Source: Chromobacterium haemolyticum DSM 19808 (lineage in GTDB: Bacteria > Pseudomonadota > Gammaproteobacteria > Burkholderiales > Chromobacteriaceae). From it: a stretch of DNA of 64,000 nucleotides. The stretch lies in the NCBI RefSeq assembly GCF_000711885.1, contig NZ_JONK01000008.1, forward strand, positions 103,253 through 167,252. Direction: 5' to 3'. Numbering within the stretch: the first letter of the stretch is position 1; each line of letters begins with the position of its first letter. Position numbers and translations under genes: made by a program. A model generated the notes under the pieces. The model was given only the letters and a program-made list of their open reading frames with translations, was not told where the DNA came from and did no database searches. Positions 46,028 to 56,371 of the stretch are shown one piece after another.

Positions 46028-46164
46028 GCTGTTCACGATCTCGCGAGCACGAGCGAAACAAGGCGAAAACGAGCGAAAAAGCGGAATGGTCGAGTGGTAC
46101 ATGAGCATTTTGAGCTTGTTTTTAACGCCGTATCGCCGCAGCGCAGCAGATCGTGAACCGGTTC
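46028..46164 (+). mobile_element. MITE-like intergenic repeat, copy D
   Basis: 137 bp. Left end GCTGTTCACGATCTCGCGAGC (three bases shorter than consensus; given in two parts: GCTGTTCACGATC, TCGCGAGC), right end GCAGATCGTGAACCGGTTC. Exact TAA direct repeats flank it (46025-46027, 46065 equivalent at 46165-46167). The left TAA is the arnD stop codon. The last ~40 bp (CGCCGTATCGCCG...GCAGCAGATCGT) closely match copy F. Confidence 0.9.
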
Positions 46165-46272
46165 TAAGCAGGGCAAGGCGATAAGCCCGCCTCCTGCTTG
46201 ATGCGGAAACACGACAAAAGATTTCGCGCCGGTCACGCTACCGGCGCGGCAAGACACAAGCTCGGCAGGCGA

Positions 46273-47283
46273 TCAGCCGCGTTTGTTGAGGCGCAGGGTC
46301 AGGGTCAATTCGCCTTCGCCGTCATTTTGCGACTGGATGTTCTTCAAGGTTATGCCGCTGGGCAGCAGCACGCTGATGCCGTGGCCGACGCCGTACTTGG
46401 ACAAGGTTTTTTCCAACTGCCGCGCCATCCCCTTGGCCGGCAATTTAGCCTCCTCGTCCAGCGCGAAACCATAAGACTCCGCGGCGGAGCCCATTGCTTG
46501 ATCCACCTGTTCGCGCGGGACGAACTTTTCAGCGGCGCTGGCCAGTTGCTTGGCCGACACGTCTTCCTCGCTGCTCACTAGGTTGAGGAACTCGTCCTTG
46601 AAACGCGCCTGTTGCAGCGGGTCCTCTATCTCCTCCGACAACTGCTCCACCACGCTGGCCATCATTTTGCTGCTGGATGCCTTGTCCGGCACCCGCATGG
46701 CTTTCAGAAAATCGTCCAGCCAGAACTTGGCCTCGCGGCTGAGCCGGTCCACCGCGTACACCGTGGGGCCATGCTCCAAAATCAACGCGCCCTTGTCGAT
46801 CAAACGCGGGTTGATGCCGGACGCGTGGCTGATGTCGAATACGTCGCCGGACTCCACCACGGTGAGGAAATCATCGCGGATCTCGGATTTGAACACCCCT
46901 AGCGCACGCAGCTCGCGGTCTCCGTCGTTGAGGCCGGAAAACAAAATCACCAACAGGTCGCCGGCATTGATGTTGGGGTGCTGCGAACGCGCGTACAGAT
47001 GCTTGGCGATGCGCTGGGACACCGCCAGGAAGTCCAGCTCTCCGTGGAAAAACTGGCGGGTATAGTGGTAAATCTCGTTCAGATTAAGATCGGACTCGTG
47101 GAAAAACTGATGCTGGCGCTTATCCGACACGATGTTCTTCAAATAGCCGCCCAACAACAAGGAGGACACTTCCTCGTCCACGGAGCTGGTCCTTTCGGAC
47201 AAGCGCGCGCCCTCGCCGCGCGCGGCGTTGCCCACCCGGTGCACCACCAAGCGCTCCACCCTGCATTCGCCAATCGCCAACAT
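46273..47283 (-). CDS. ndpA: Nucleoid-associated protein NdpA (YejK family)
   Basis: 336 aa from MLAIGECRVERLVVHRVGN; the longer upstream frame is rejected because the family begins here. Characteristic sequences: VDEEVSSLLLGGYLKNI, FFHESDLNLNEIYHY, HASGINPRLIDKGALIL and the C-terminal basic region. The family is a 37-kDa nucleoid component with unclear function, related to phage anti-transposition-type NdpA proteins. Located alone between MITE copy D and a LysR gene on the same strand (76 bp). Confidence 0.9.
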   Translation of the reverse strand: MLAIGECRVERLVVHRVGNAARGEGARLSERTSSVDEEVSSLLLGGYLKNIVSDKRQHQFFHESDLNLNEIYHYTRQFFHGELDFLAVSQRIAKHLYARSQHPNINAGDLLVILFSGLNDGDRELRALGVFKSEIRDDFLTVVESGDVFDISHASGINPRLIDKGALILEHGPTVYAVDRLSREAKFWLDDFLKAMRVPDKASSSKMMASVVEQLSEEIEDPLQQARFKDEFLNLVSSEEDVSAKQLASAAEKFVPREQVDQAMGSAAESYGFALDEEAKLPAKGMARQLEKTLSKYGVGHGISVLLPSGITLKNIQSQNDGEGELTLTLRLNKRG

Positions 47284-47359
47284 TTCCACGCTCCCACCTA
47301 AAATCGAATGCGCGATTATTGCCACTACGTCCGGGCTTGGCAACCGCGAAAGCGGCCTG

Positions 47360-48253
47360 CTATTCCGGCAAGGCCAGCGGATCATCGGTCAGGGAGTCCG
47401 CCAGGAAGTCCATCAGCAGCCGGACCTTGGGCGACAGCTGGCGGTTGTGCGGCGTCAAGGCCCAGATGCCCTCTTCCGGCTCGCGGTAATCGGCCAGCAC
47501 CTCGATCAGCTCTCCGCTGCTCAAAAAGCGGGCGACGTAGTAATCCGGCAATTGCGCCAGCCCCAGGCCCAAGCGCGCCGCGTGCGCCAAGGCGTGGCCG
47601 CTGTTGCAACGCAAGCTGCCCTTGATCCTCACCTGCCGCCTGCGGCCGCCTTCCAGCAGATGCCAGTGCTCGCCCCCCAAAGACAGGCAGTTGTGACGCT
47701 CCAGGTCCGCCGGCTCCAGGGGCGTGCCACAGCGCTCCAGATAGGCCGGCGCGGCGCAGACATGATGGCGACGCGAGGCCAGCCTTCGCGCTATCAACGT
47801 GGAATCGCTCAAATGGCCGATGCGGATCGCCAGATCGTAACCGTCCTGCACCAGATCCAGCACTTGGTTGGACAAGTTCAGGCTGGCCTCCAGCTGCGGG
47901 TGGCGTTGTAGAAATCGAGTCAACAACGGCGCGATATGGCTTTCGCCATAAGCCAGCGGCGCGGTGAGTTTGAGCTTGCCCTGCGGCTGCGCCTGATGAC
48001 GCGAAATCGCCTGCTCCGCCTCCGCCAGCGAATCCAATAACTGCCGACAGTGGCGCAGATACAACGCGCCGATCTCGGTCAGCGCCTGATGGCGGGTGGT
48101 TCGATACAGCAATTTGGCGCCCAGCCGCTGCTCCAGCTGCGTGACCTGACGGCTGACCTGAGCGACGGAAATCCCCAACGCCTGCGCCGCCTTGGTGAAA
48201 CTGCCCTGTTCCGCCACGCTGACGAATTCGCAAATGCCTTCCCAACCCAACAT
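47360..48253 (-). CDS. LysR-family regulator divergent from frmAB
   Basis: 297 aa from MLGWEGICEFVSVAEQ. Winged helix with GSFTKAAQALGISVAQVSRQVTQLEQRLGAKLLYRTTR (key part ISVAQVSRQVTQLE); effector domain of the DsdC/CrgA-like type (LAYGESHIAPLLTRFL; HNCLSLGGEHW). Divergent, 130 bp from the formaldehyde-detoxification genes, so it is the likely regulator; this replaces FrmR-type control known in E. coli. Direct evidence of control is absent. Confidence 0.85.
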   Translation of the reverse strand: MLGWEGICEFVSVAEQGSFTKAAQALGISVAQVSRQVTQLEQRLGAKLLYRTTRHQALTEIGALYLRHCRQLLDSLAEAEQAISRHQAQPQGKLKLTAPLAYGESHIAPLLTRFLQRHPQLEASLNLSNQVLDLVQDGYDLAIRIGHLSDSTLIARRLASRRHHVCAAPAYLERCGTPLEPADLERHNCLSLGGEHWHLLEGGRRRQVRIKGSLRCNSGHALAHAARLGLGLAQLPDYYVARFLSSGELIEVLADYREPEEGIWALTPHNRQLSPKVRLLMDFLADSLTDDPLALPE

Positions 48254-48323
48254 TATTCCACCTCGGAAAAAATCATTTACCAATTGCCACGATTATCTAT
48301 TCAAACACGAGAAATACAATTGA

Positions 48324-49508
<1,185 letters not shown>

Positions 49509-49521
49509 GCCGGAGACACGC

Positions 49522-50361
49522 GTGAACCTGGAAAACATCAGCGCCAACAAATCGTTTGGCGGCTGGCACCGGCAGTATCTGCACGATTCGGAGACGCTGG
49601 GCTGTCGGATGCGCTTCGCCGTCTATCTGCCGCCGCAAGCCGGGGCCAACCGGCGCGTGCCGGTGCTGTACTGGCTGTCCGGCCTGACCTGCACCGATGA
49701 GAACTTCATGCAAAAAGCCGGCGCTCAACGCGTCGCCGCGGAACTGGGACTGGCCATCGTCGCGCCGGACACCAGCCCGCGCGGCGCGGAAGCGCCCGAC
49801 GACGAGGCTTTCGACCTGGGCCAGGGCGCCGGCTTCTACCTGAACGCCACCCAGGCGCCGTGGGACCGTCACTACCGGATGTACGACTACGTCAGCCGGG
49901 AACTGCCGGCGCTGATCGAAGCCAACTTCCCCGTCACCGAGCAGCGCGCGGTGGCCGGTCACTCGATGGGCGGTCACGGCGCGCTGATCTGCGCGCTGAA
50001 GCGGCCGCAGGACTATGTCTCGGCATCGGCGTTCAGCCCGATCTGCCATCCGGTCAACGCGCCTTGGGGCCAGAAGGCCTTCGCCGCCTACTTGGGCGAA
50101 GACCGCGCCACCTGGGAGGCTTGGGACGCCAGCCTGTTGCTCAAACACGCGCAGCGACAACTGCCGCTGCGCGTGGACATTGGCCTAGCCGACAGCTTTC
50201 TGGACGTGCAGTTGCAACCGGAGGCGCTGGAACGGGCGGCGCGGGACTGCGGCTACCCGCTGGAGCTGCACCGCCACGCCGAGTACGACCACAGCTATTA
50301 CTTCGTCGCCAGCCTGATTGAGGAACAGCTGCGTTTCCACGCGCGCCACCTTGGTCTGTGA
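49522..50361 (+). CDS. frmB: S-formylglutathione hydrolase
   Basis: 279 aa from GTG 49522. Esterase-D type: GHSMGGHGALICALK with catalytic Ser148, VLYWLSGLTCTDENF near the N-terminus, acid in DIGLADSFLDVQLQPE, and His in HAEYDHSYYFVASLI. It releases formate and glutathione, the second step of formaldehyde detoxification. Gap to frmA is 13 bp. A bidirectional terminator follows. Confidence 0.96.
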   Translation: MNLENISANKSFGGWHRQYLHDSETLGCRMRFAVYLPPQAGANRRVPVLYWLSGLTCTDENFMQKAGAQRVAAELGLAIVAPDTSPRGAEAPDDEAFDLGQGAGFYLNATQAPWDRHYRMYDYVSRELPALIEANFPVTEQRAVAGHSMGGHGALICALKRPQDYVSASAFSPICHPVNAPWGQKAFAAYLGEDRATWEAWDASLLLKHAQRQLPLRVDIGLADSFLDVQLQPEALERAARDCGYPLELHRHAEYDHSYYFVASLIEEQLRFHARHLGL

Positions 50362-50374
50362 GACGATGGAACGC

Positions 50375-50403
50375 AAAAAAGCCAGGCAACGCCTGGCTTT
50401 TTT
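50375..50403 (+). terminator. Bidirectional terminator between frmB and tRNA-Tyr
   Basis: AAAAAAGCCAGGC / GCCTGGCTTTTTT (50375-50387, 50391-50403), loop AAC. It has an oligo-T tail on both strands, ending both frmB and the tRNA transcript. Confidence 0.93.
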
Positions 50404-50411
50404 GTTGAATC

Positions 50412-50496
50412 TGGTGGAGGGAGAAGGATTCGAACCTTCGAAGGCAGAGCCGTCAGATTTACAGTCTGATCCCTTTGACCGCTCGGGAACCCCTCC
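50412..50496 (-). tRNA. tRNA-Tyr (GTA)
   Basis: 85 nt including an encoded CCA. Acceptor GGAGGGG pairs with TCCCTCC, anticodon GTA (50462-50460) in the ACTGTAAAT loop, a long class II variable arm, and T-loop GGTTCGAATCC. The D-arm GTTCCCGAGCGGTCAAAGGG is normal. It carries its own promoter and terminator. Confidence 0.95.
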
Positions 50497-50508
50497 AGAG
50501 AGAGGCGC

Positions 50509-50537
50509 ATGATATAGCCTCGCGCCGCCCACGTCAA
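50509..50537 (-). promoter_or_regulatory. Promoter of tRNA-Tyr
   Basis: Minus strand -35 TTGACG (50537-50532) and -10 TATCAT (50514-50509) with a 17-nt spacer. Predicted start is about 5-7 nt upstream of the mature tRNA 5' end. MITE copy E begins 25 bp further upstream. Confidence 0.7.
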
Positions 50538-50561
50538 TCACCGCCTAGCGAAAACCCTTTA

Positions 50562-50704
50562 GAGCGTGTTTACGATCTGCCGCGCTTCATGAAGCATTGC
50601 ACGGTGAGCACAAGCCCAAAATGCTCATGTACCACTCGGCCATTCCGCTTTTTAGCTCGTTTTCGCCTTGTCTCGCCCTGGCTCGCCAGACTTTGAACAG
50701 GCTC
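50562..50704 (-). mobile_element. MITE-like intergenic repeat, copy E (inverted)
   Basis: 143 bp in reverse orientation. Left edge GAGCGTGTTTACGATCTGC, right edge GACTTTGAACAGGCTC. Exact TTA direct repeats flank it (50559-50561, 50705-50707). This is the only copy not at the stop codon of a recognised gene; it lies between the tRNA-Tyr promoter and the collagenase gene. Confidence 0.9.
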
Positions 50705-50839
50705 TTAGCCTGCTGCCCCGTGCCGGCAGCGGATTTGGCAAATCTGCGCGCGCGGACGCTCAAGCGCGCCAAGAAAGCCCGCTGTGCCATTGGCATGATC
50801 TCGCCATCAGGGACACGCCCTGACACACGGAGACAAGCC

Positions 50840-53089
50840 ATGCAGATCATTCCTCTCGCCGCGCTGAGCCTAAGCCTGGCCGCCGCCTTGCTGGCGCAGC
50901 CGGCGTTGGCCGCGCCCAAGCTGCAAAAAGCCCCTCATCAGGCTCAGGCCCGGCCGAAACAAGCGCCGCCGCCGCGGCAATGGCAACAGCGTCCGCCAAG
51001 CGACGCGCAATCCCGCTACCGCTTGCCGGACGACCGCACCGTGATCGGCAAGCCCAAAAGCAAGCTGATCCGCCGCGCCGCAGTTGTGCAATGCCCGGAC
51101 GTGAAAGCGATGGCCGGCTACAACGGCGCGGCGCTGGCCAACTACCTGGCCGGCCTGCCCGACTACACCTGCGCCTACGGCCTGTTCTCGGTGGACAGCA
51201 AACTGGCCGCCACGCTCTACAGCGCGGCCAACCTCAACGCCGTCGCCGGACGCTTCGCCCAAGAAGCCGCGGCGTACAACGCCGGCTCGATGACTCTGGT
51301 CAACCTCACCCTCTATCTGCGCGCCGGCTATTACCTGGCCAGCGGCGGCGCCCTGCCGGCGCTGGACCCCAATCTGCTCTCCGTGCTGCGCCCCGGCATC
51401 AAGCAACTGGCCGACGGCAACACGCTGTTCTCCGCCAACGCCCAGGCCTCCACGACCGCCGGCGAGGTGATGAAGCTGATCACCAATATGGCGGACGAGG
51501 CTTACTATCTGCCCAGCATGCGCGCCATCGTGCAGCGCTACACCAATAGCGCCAGCCAGCCCAACGCCGCCCAGGCCCTGCGCGAAACCACCGCCAGCCA
51601 AGGCTTCACCGGCGCGCTGACGGTGTTCTTCTACGCCCACGGCCGCGCCAACGCCGCGCCGCTGTTGCAGAACGACGGCAGCTACTCGGCGGCGCTGACC
51701 CGCTTCGCCCTGGCCAACAAGAGCGCCCTGCTCGGCACCGAAAGCGCCTTCCAGCTGGGCGACGCCACCCGCGAAGGGCTACGCTTCATGCAATACCCGG
51801 CGCTGAAGCCCGCGATCAAACCCCAGGTCCAGGCCATTCTCTCCGGCAGCAGCATGACCGGCAACGACAACGAGCTGTGGCTGGCCGCCGCCGAGGCGGT
51901 GAAGTATTACGACGCCGCCAGCTGCGCCGATTACGGCACCTGCGACTTCGAAACCCGGCTCGCCGACGCCATCCTGGTCAATCGCTACACCTGCAGCGCC
52001 AGTATCCGCATCCGCTCCCAGGAAATGACCCTGGACCAGCTGCAGTCCTCCTGCGCGCTGCTGCAAAAAGAGGAGTCTTACTTCCACCAGATGCTGCAAA
52101 CCCGCAAACAGCCGGTGGCCAACGACAACAACACCTCGCTGGAAGTAGTGGTGTTCGACGATTACAACAACTACGCCAAGTACGCCTCCATCATCTACGG
52201 CATCAGCACCGACAACGGCGGCATGTATCTGGAAGGCGACCCGGCCGCGGCCGGCAACCAAGCGCGCTTCATCGCTCACGAAGCCTCTTGGCTGCGCCCA
52301 ACCTTCAAGGTCTGGAACCTGGAACACGAATACATCCACTACCTGGACGGCCGCTTCGACATGTACGGCGATTTCAGCGCCAGCACCCGCCTGCCCACGG
52401 TATGGTGGATAGAAGGGCTGGCCGAATACCTGTCGCTGGGCAACGGCAACCAGCCGGCCATTGACGCCGCCCGCAGCGGCACTTACACGCTGAGCCAGAT
52501 CTTCGGCAACACCTACGACATGACGGACTACGTCACCCGCGCCTACCGCTGGGGCTATATGGCCACCCGCTTCATGATGGAGCGCCACCGCGGCGATGTG
52601 GACGGCTTCCTCGCCCGCTTCCGCAGCGGCGATTACAACGGCTATCGCAACCAGATCCAGCAGATAGGCGCCCGCTACGACGCAGAGTTCGCCAGTTGGG
52701 CGCAAAGCGCCACCACCTCCGGCCAGCCGCCGCTGCCGCCCGACACGGGGCTGCCGCCGTGCAAGGAAGCCTCTCCCAGCTACCTGGGCAAGAACTGCTC
52801 CATCAGCGGCCTCTCAGCCTCCGCTTCCGGCGCGGCCTACGCCACCATCATGCTGCCGGCCGGCGCGCGCAACCTCAAACTGTGGACCAGCGGCGGCAGC
52901 GGGGACGTCGATCTCTACGTAGCGCTGGACCGCTACCCCACCCCCGGCAATTACGACTACGCATCCGCCGGGTCAGGCAACGAGGAGAACGTGGCCATCG
53001 CCGCGCCGCAGGCCGGCCGCTGGTACTACCTGACGCTGCAGGCGCGTCAACCTTTCGCCAACGTCACGGTCAGCGCCAGCTACGATTAG
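50840..53089 (+). CDS. Secreted microbial collagenase, peptidase family M9
   Basis: 749 aa from MQIIPLAALSL; signal peptide to about residue 24 (ALA). A Pro/Gln/Lys-rich linker is followed by the M9 N-terminal activator region (PDVKAMAGYNGAALANYLAG, in part). Zinc site HEYIH at about residue 496, with downstream Glu in WWIEGLAEYLSLG. C-terminal pre-peptidase (PPC) domain ~650-749 (LKLWTSGGSGDVDLYVALD). The enzyme digests collagen outside the cell and is a plausible virulence or scavenging factor. No PKD domain is visible. Confidence 0.92.
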   Translation: MQIIPLAALSLSLAAALLAQPALAAPKLQKAPHQAQARPKQAPPPRQWQQRPPSDAQSRYRLPDDRTVIGKPKSKLIRRAAVVQCPDVKAMAGYNGAALANYLAGLPDYTCAYGLFSVDSKLAATLYSAANLNAVAGRFAQEAAAYNAGSMTLVNLTLYLRAGYYLASGGALPALDPNLLSVLRPGIKQLADGNTLFSANAQASTTAGEVMKLITNMADEAYYLPSMRAIVQRYTNSASQPNAAQALRETTASQGFTGALTVFFYAHGRANAAPLLQNDGSYSAALTRFALANKSALLGTESAFQLGDATREGLRFMQYPALKPAIKPQVQAILSGSSMTGNDNELWLAAAEAVKYYDAASCADYGTCDFETRLADAILVNRYTCSASIRIRSQEMTLDQLQSSCALLQKEESYFHQMLQTRKQPVANDNNTSLEVVVFDDYNNYAKYASIIYGISTDNGGMYLEGDPAAAGNQARFIAHEASWLRPTFKVWNLEHEYIHYLDGRFDMYGDFSASTRLPTVWWIEGLAEYLSLGNGNQPAIDAARSGTYTLSQIFGNTYDMTDYVTRAYRWGYMATRFMMERHRGDVDGFLARFRSGDYNGYRNQIQQIGARYDAEFASWAQSATTSGQPPLPPDTGLPPCKEASPSYLGKNCSISGLSASASGAAYATIMLPAGARNLKLWTSGGSGDVDLYVALDRYPTPGNYDYASAGSGNEENVAIAAPQAGRWYYLTLQARQPFANVTVSASYD

Positions 53090-53299
53090 CGAGCGGTTAA
53101 AAGCCTCGCGCTAGCAACGTCAACCCAAGCCGCCGCGGCCCGTCCGCGGCGGACTTGCAAAATGGGTTGAATTAATGCACTTTGTTTTCAAAAAATGATT
53201 AATGAATGACATTAAGATTAGATAGCCCGGTCCGCCGTCGGCGGCTGGCTGTTTCTTTGGAGCGCAACACACCGTAAACCGCTTATAAGGCCGCCCGCC

Positions 53300-54115
53300 A
53301 TGCCCATGCCGCCGCAACGCCCCTACATCGTCAGCGACCTGAACGCCATGCAGGCGATGGCCGTCTTGTTCGATCAGTTGCCCGATGTGGTGTTCGCGGT
53401 CAAAGACCTGGACAGCCGCTACCTGGCCTTGAGCGAGGGTTGCGTGGGACGTTGCGCGCTGCGCAACAAATGGCAGGCGGAAGGATTGACCGCGCACGAG
53501 TTGTTTCCCAACGCCATGGCCAACCGCTACCGCAGCCAGGATCTGCAGGTCTTCTCGGAGCAGCGGCCGGTGCGCAACCGGCTGGATCTCACCGTCTACC
53601 ATGATCGTGCGCCCGGCTGGTGTCTGACCAACAAACAATCGCTGCACGATCCTGACGGACGCTTGATCGGACTGGTCTGCATTTCCAAGGACCTGACCGA
53701 ACTTACCCGCGAGAAGCTGCTGGACGAACGCTTCGCCGCCTGCGTAGACCATATCCAGACCCATTACGACCGCCCCTTGCATCTGGAGGAATTGTGCGAT
53801 CTGTCAGGTCTCAGCGTCGGCCAGATGGACCGGCGCATGAAGCGGGTGTTTCAGGCCAGCGTAGGCGAGTTCATCCGCCTCACACGAATGGAAGCCGCCT
53901 GTCACGCCATCCAGCACAGCGGCCGGCCGCTGGCCGACATCGCCGCAAGCTGCGGCTTTTCCGATCAAAGCGCGCTAACCCGGCTGTGCCGGCAGATGTT
54001 CGGCCTCAGCCCGCGCCAATTGCGCCTGCGGACACCGCCCCCCGGCGGTCCTCATCTTGCGGCGCCCGGTACAATCCGGGCCGCCGGTCATCAAGCACAT
54101 GATTGCGCTGACTGA
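53300..54115 (+). CDS. AraC-family regulator with N-terminal PAS domain
   Basis: 271 aa. PAS domain about residues 20-135 (LPDVVFAVKDLDSRYLALSEG; GLVCISKDLTEL), then two helix-turn-helix motifs: LHLEELCDLSGLSVGQMDRRMKRVF and PLADIAASCGFSDQSALTRLCRQMFGLSPRQLR (in part). PAS-AraC fusions sense small ligands. It converges on a nitrilase gene; the last 110 bp overlap it in antisense, and the final ~30 residues are low-complexity and probably non-conserved. Likely controls the neighbouring NCS1 permease / hydrolase pair. Confidence 0.85.
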   Translation: MPMPPQRPYIVSDLNAMQAMAVLFDQLPDVVFAVKDLDSRYLALSEGCVGRCALRNKWQAEGLTAHELFPNAMANRYRSQDLQVFSEQRPVRNRLDLTVYHDRAPGWCLTNKQSLHDPDGRLIGLVCISKDLTELTREKLLDERFAACVDHIQTHYDRPLHLEELCDLSGLSVGQMDRRMKRVFQASVGEFIRLTRMEAACHAIQHSGRPLADIAASCGFSDQSALTRLCRQMFGLSPRQLRLRTPPPGGPHLAAPGTIRAAGHQAHDCAD

Positions 54116-54884
54116 TGAACTTGTCCCGGCTGGCCGCCAGGTCCAGCTCCGCCAGCAATAACTGGTCCGACTTCAATCCCGTTTCGGCCAGCGCCTGCGG
54201 ATAGCCGTTAGCGTCAACGATCAGCGAAGCGCCGCTCCAGTCCACGCCGCGCTCGCGGCCATGGCGGTCGCACACCGCGATCGGCAAGCGGTTGAACGCC
54301 GCGTTGGCCTGAGCCTTGAAACGCTCGGCCTGCCGCTCCGCCGGCGGATGCGGCAACACGGGCCAATTCACCGGCGCGCACAATAATTCAGCGCCGGCCA
54401 AGGCCGGCAAACGCACCCACTCCGGCACCTCCAAGTCATAGCAGATCATCAGAGCCAGCCGACCAAACCGCGTATCCAACACCGGCGGAGGCTGGTCGCC
54501 CAAATCGAAGATCAGCTTTTCGGCATCCCACAGATGAGCCTTGCGATACCAGGCCTGTTCGCCATCCGGCCCCAACAAGACCGCACTGTTGTACAAACCG
54601 CCATCGGCGCCGGCTTCGCAAAAACCCGCCGCCACCACCATGCCCAACCGCCGCGCTAACGCCGCCCAGGCTGACACGCTGCGGCCATCGGCCGCCTCGG
54701 CCAAGCCCTGCGCCTCCTCGCGGCTGGCGAATACATAGCCGGTATTGGCCAGTTCCGGCAAGACCGCCACTTGCGCGCCTAGCGCCGCCGCCGACTCCAG
54801 CGCCCGCTCGGCGCGCGCCAGATTGCCATCGACATCGCCAAATACCGGTGCCACCTGGCAACAGGCTACTTTGATCTTGTTCAT
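54006..54884 (-). CDS. Carbon-nitrogen hydrolase (nitrilase superfamily)
   Basis: 292 aa. Catalytic triad Glu44 (VLPELANTGY), Lys115 (YRKAHLWDAEK) and Cys148 (LMICYDLEVPEW). The sequence fits the amidase / carbamoylase-like branches more than true nitrilases. It lies one base from the NCS1 permease stop, so the two are one operon: a substrate is imported and its amide or carbamoyl bond cut, perhaps in nucleobase or hydantoin catabolism (inference). The 3' end overlaps the AraC gene by 110 bp. Confidence 0.87.
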   Translation of the reverse strand: MNKIKVACCQVAPVFGDVDGNLARAERALESAAALGAQVAVLPELANTGYVFASREEAQGLAEAADGRSVSAWAALARRLGMVVAAGFCEAGADGGLYNSAVLLGPDGEQAWYRKAHLWDAEKLIFDLGDQPPPVLDTRFGRLALMICYDLEVPEWVRLPALAGAELLCAPVNWPVLPHPPAERQAERFKAQANAAFNRLPIAVCDRHGRERGVDWSGASLIVDANGYPQALAETGLKSDQLLLAELDLAASRDKFISQRNHVLDDRRPGLYRAPQDEDRRGAVSAGAIGAG

Positions 54885-54885
54885 C

Positions 54886-56283
54886 TCACCGCTCCCATGC
54901 CGCTTGGGCCGCCTCTTGGCGGCTCAACATCCAATAAGCGCCGCCGGACACCAGCAGCCCCACCACCCATGACAAATCCACACCGCCCAAAGCCCTCGCC
55001 CCCGGCCCGGCATAGGCCCCCAGCACCACAAAGGGCAACATGGCCAGCAGACCGCCAAGATAGGACAACAGACCAGGGCGCGACCATTGCCCATAAACGC
55101 CGTCGGCTAGACAGATGTCGCGGATCGCATAGCACCCGCGTCGCACCCAATAGAAATCCACCAGATTGACCGCGCTCCAGGGTACCAGCAGATAAAGCAT
55201 CAACGACACAAAGACATTGAAGCTGGCCAGGTAATCCGCCGACAAGCCCAGCGCCGACAACCACACCACCACGGCGGAAACCGTTATTCCGCCCACGCGG
55301 AAAATCAGCCCACGCGGCACAGGCCGCATCGCGTCCAATGCGCTAAGCCCGGTCAGCATGGCGCCGTAGAAGTTCACCGCCATGATGCCCACCAAGGCTG
55401 GCGCGGCAATCAGCACGGCTAAAACGCCAAACCCCGGAGCCAGCGCCTCGCCCAATTGTCTCAGGCCCTCTATGACATTCGACGGCGCCAGCTCTCCCGC
55501 CAGCACCGCACCCAACGACATCAGCCACAAGGCCGAACCGGCTGCGCCCAGCCAAGTCCAAGCGATCAGCCGCGCGGCCGGCGTCTCCTCGGGCAAATAA
55601 CGAGAATAATCCGACACATACACCGAGTAGCTAAGCTGATAGCCGGCCGCCGCCGACATCTGCGCCAACCAGGCCGACCAGGCGAAAACGCCCATCTCCA
55701 CGCCACCGGCGGCGGCCAGCCTGACACATAGGGCAATGCTCAGCGCACCGAATATCAGAATCAGCACGCAGGTCAGCCAGCGCTGCACCACATGCAGCAG
55801 ATCGTGGCCTACGATGGACACAATACCCGCCGCAGCGATCAAGACCGCATAGCTTGCCGGCCGCGGCGCTTCAAACACCACGGCGATGGCATCGGCCGCC
55901 AGGATCACGTCGAACACATTAAAACCGATATAAACAAAGACCGCCGCCATGAACGGCAGAACGGCGCCGCGGCGGCCAAACTGGGCGCGCGACTGAATCA
56001 TCTGCGGCAAACCCAGGCGTGGCCCCTGGTTGGCGTGGCAGGCCATCAAAAAGGTGCCCAAACCCACGCCCAGCGCAATGGCAAGAATGGACCAACCGAC
56101 GCCCAGGCCCAGCAGTGGCCCGGCGAAGCCAACCATCATGGTGGTCAGCACGAAATTGCCGGCAAACCAGAACGGCGCCTGGTGCCAGGCTTTGCCGCGC
56201 CGCTCCTCCGCCGGGACATAATCGATGGAGCGCGTTTCCAACCAGCGCTGCGCGCGCCTTTCCCGCTTGTGATCTTGTTGCAT
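54886..56283 (-). CDS. NCS1-family purine/cytosine permease
   Basis: 465 aa, about 12 helices. NCS1 features: DYVPAEERRGKAWHQAPFWFAGNFV, GLPQMIQSRAQFGRRGAVLPF and the helix-6 segment YSVYVSDYSRYLPE. Most like CodB-type cytosine/purine symporters; substrate specificity cannot be read from sequence. It precedes a nitrilase-superfamily hydrolase. Divergent from nothing; the TetR gene upstream lies on the same strand, 88 bp away. Confidence 0.88.
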   Translation of the reverse strand: MQQDHKRERRAQRWLETRSIDYVPAEERRGKAWHQAPFWFAGNFVLTTMMVGFAGPLLGLGVGWSILAIALGVGLGTFLMACHANQGPRLGLPQMIQSRAQFGRRGAVLPFMAAVFVYIGFNVFDVILAADAIAVVFEAPRPASYAVLIAAAGIVSIVGHDLLHVVQRWLTCVLILIFGALSIALCVRLAAAGGVEMGVFAWSAWLAQMSAAAGYQLSYSVYVSDYSRYLPEETPAARLIAWTWLGAAGSALWLMSLGAVLAGELAPSNVIEGLRQLGEALAPGFGVLAVLIAAPALVGIMAVNFYGAMLTGLSALDAMRPVPRGLIFRVGGITVSAVVVWLSALGLSADYLASFNVFVSLMLYLLVPWSAVNLVDFYWVRRGCYAIRDICLADGVYGQWSRPGLLSYLGGLLAMLPFVVLGAYAGPGARALGGVDLSWVVGLLVSGGAYWMLSRQEAAQAAWER

Positions 56284-56371
56284 GGTCTCCTCCTGTGTTC
56301 CCCGGTCCGGCCGGAGTGAGGAGCCAGTCTAGATGGCCGCGCGGCGGCAACCCATACCTAATGCCCAATGT

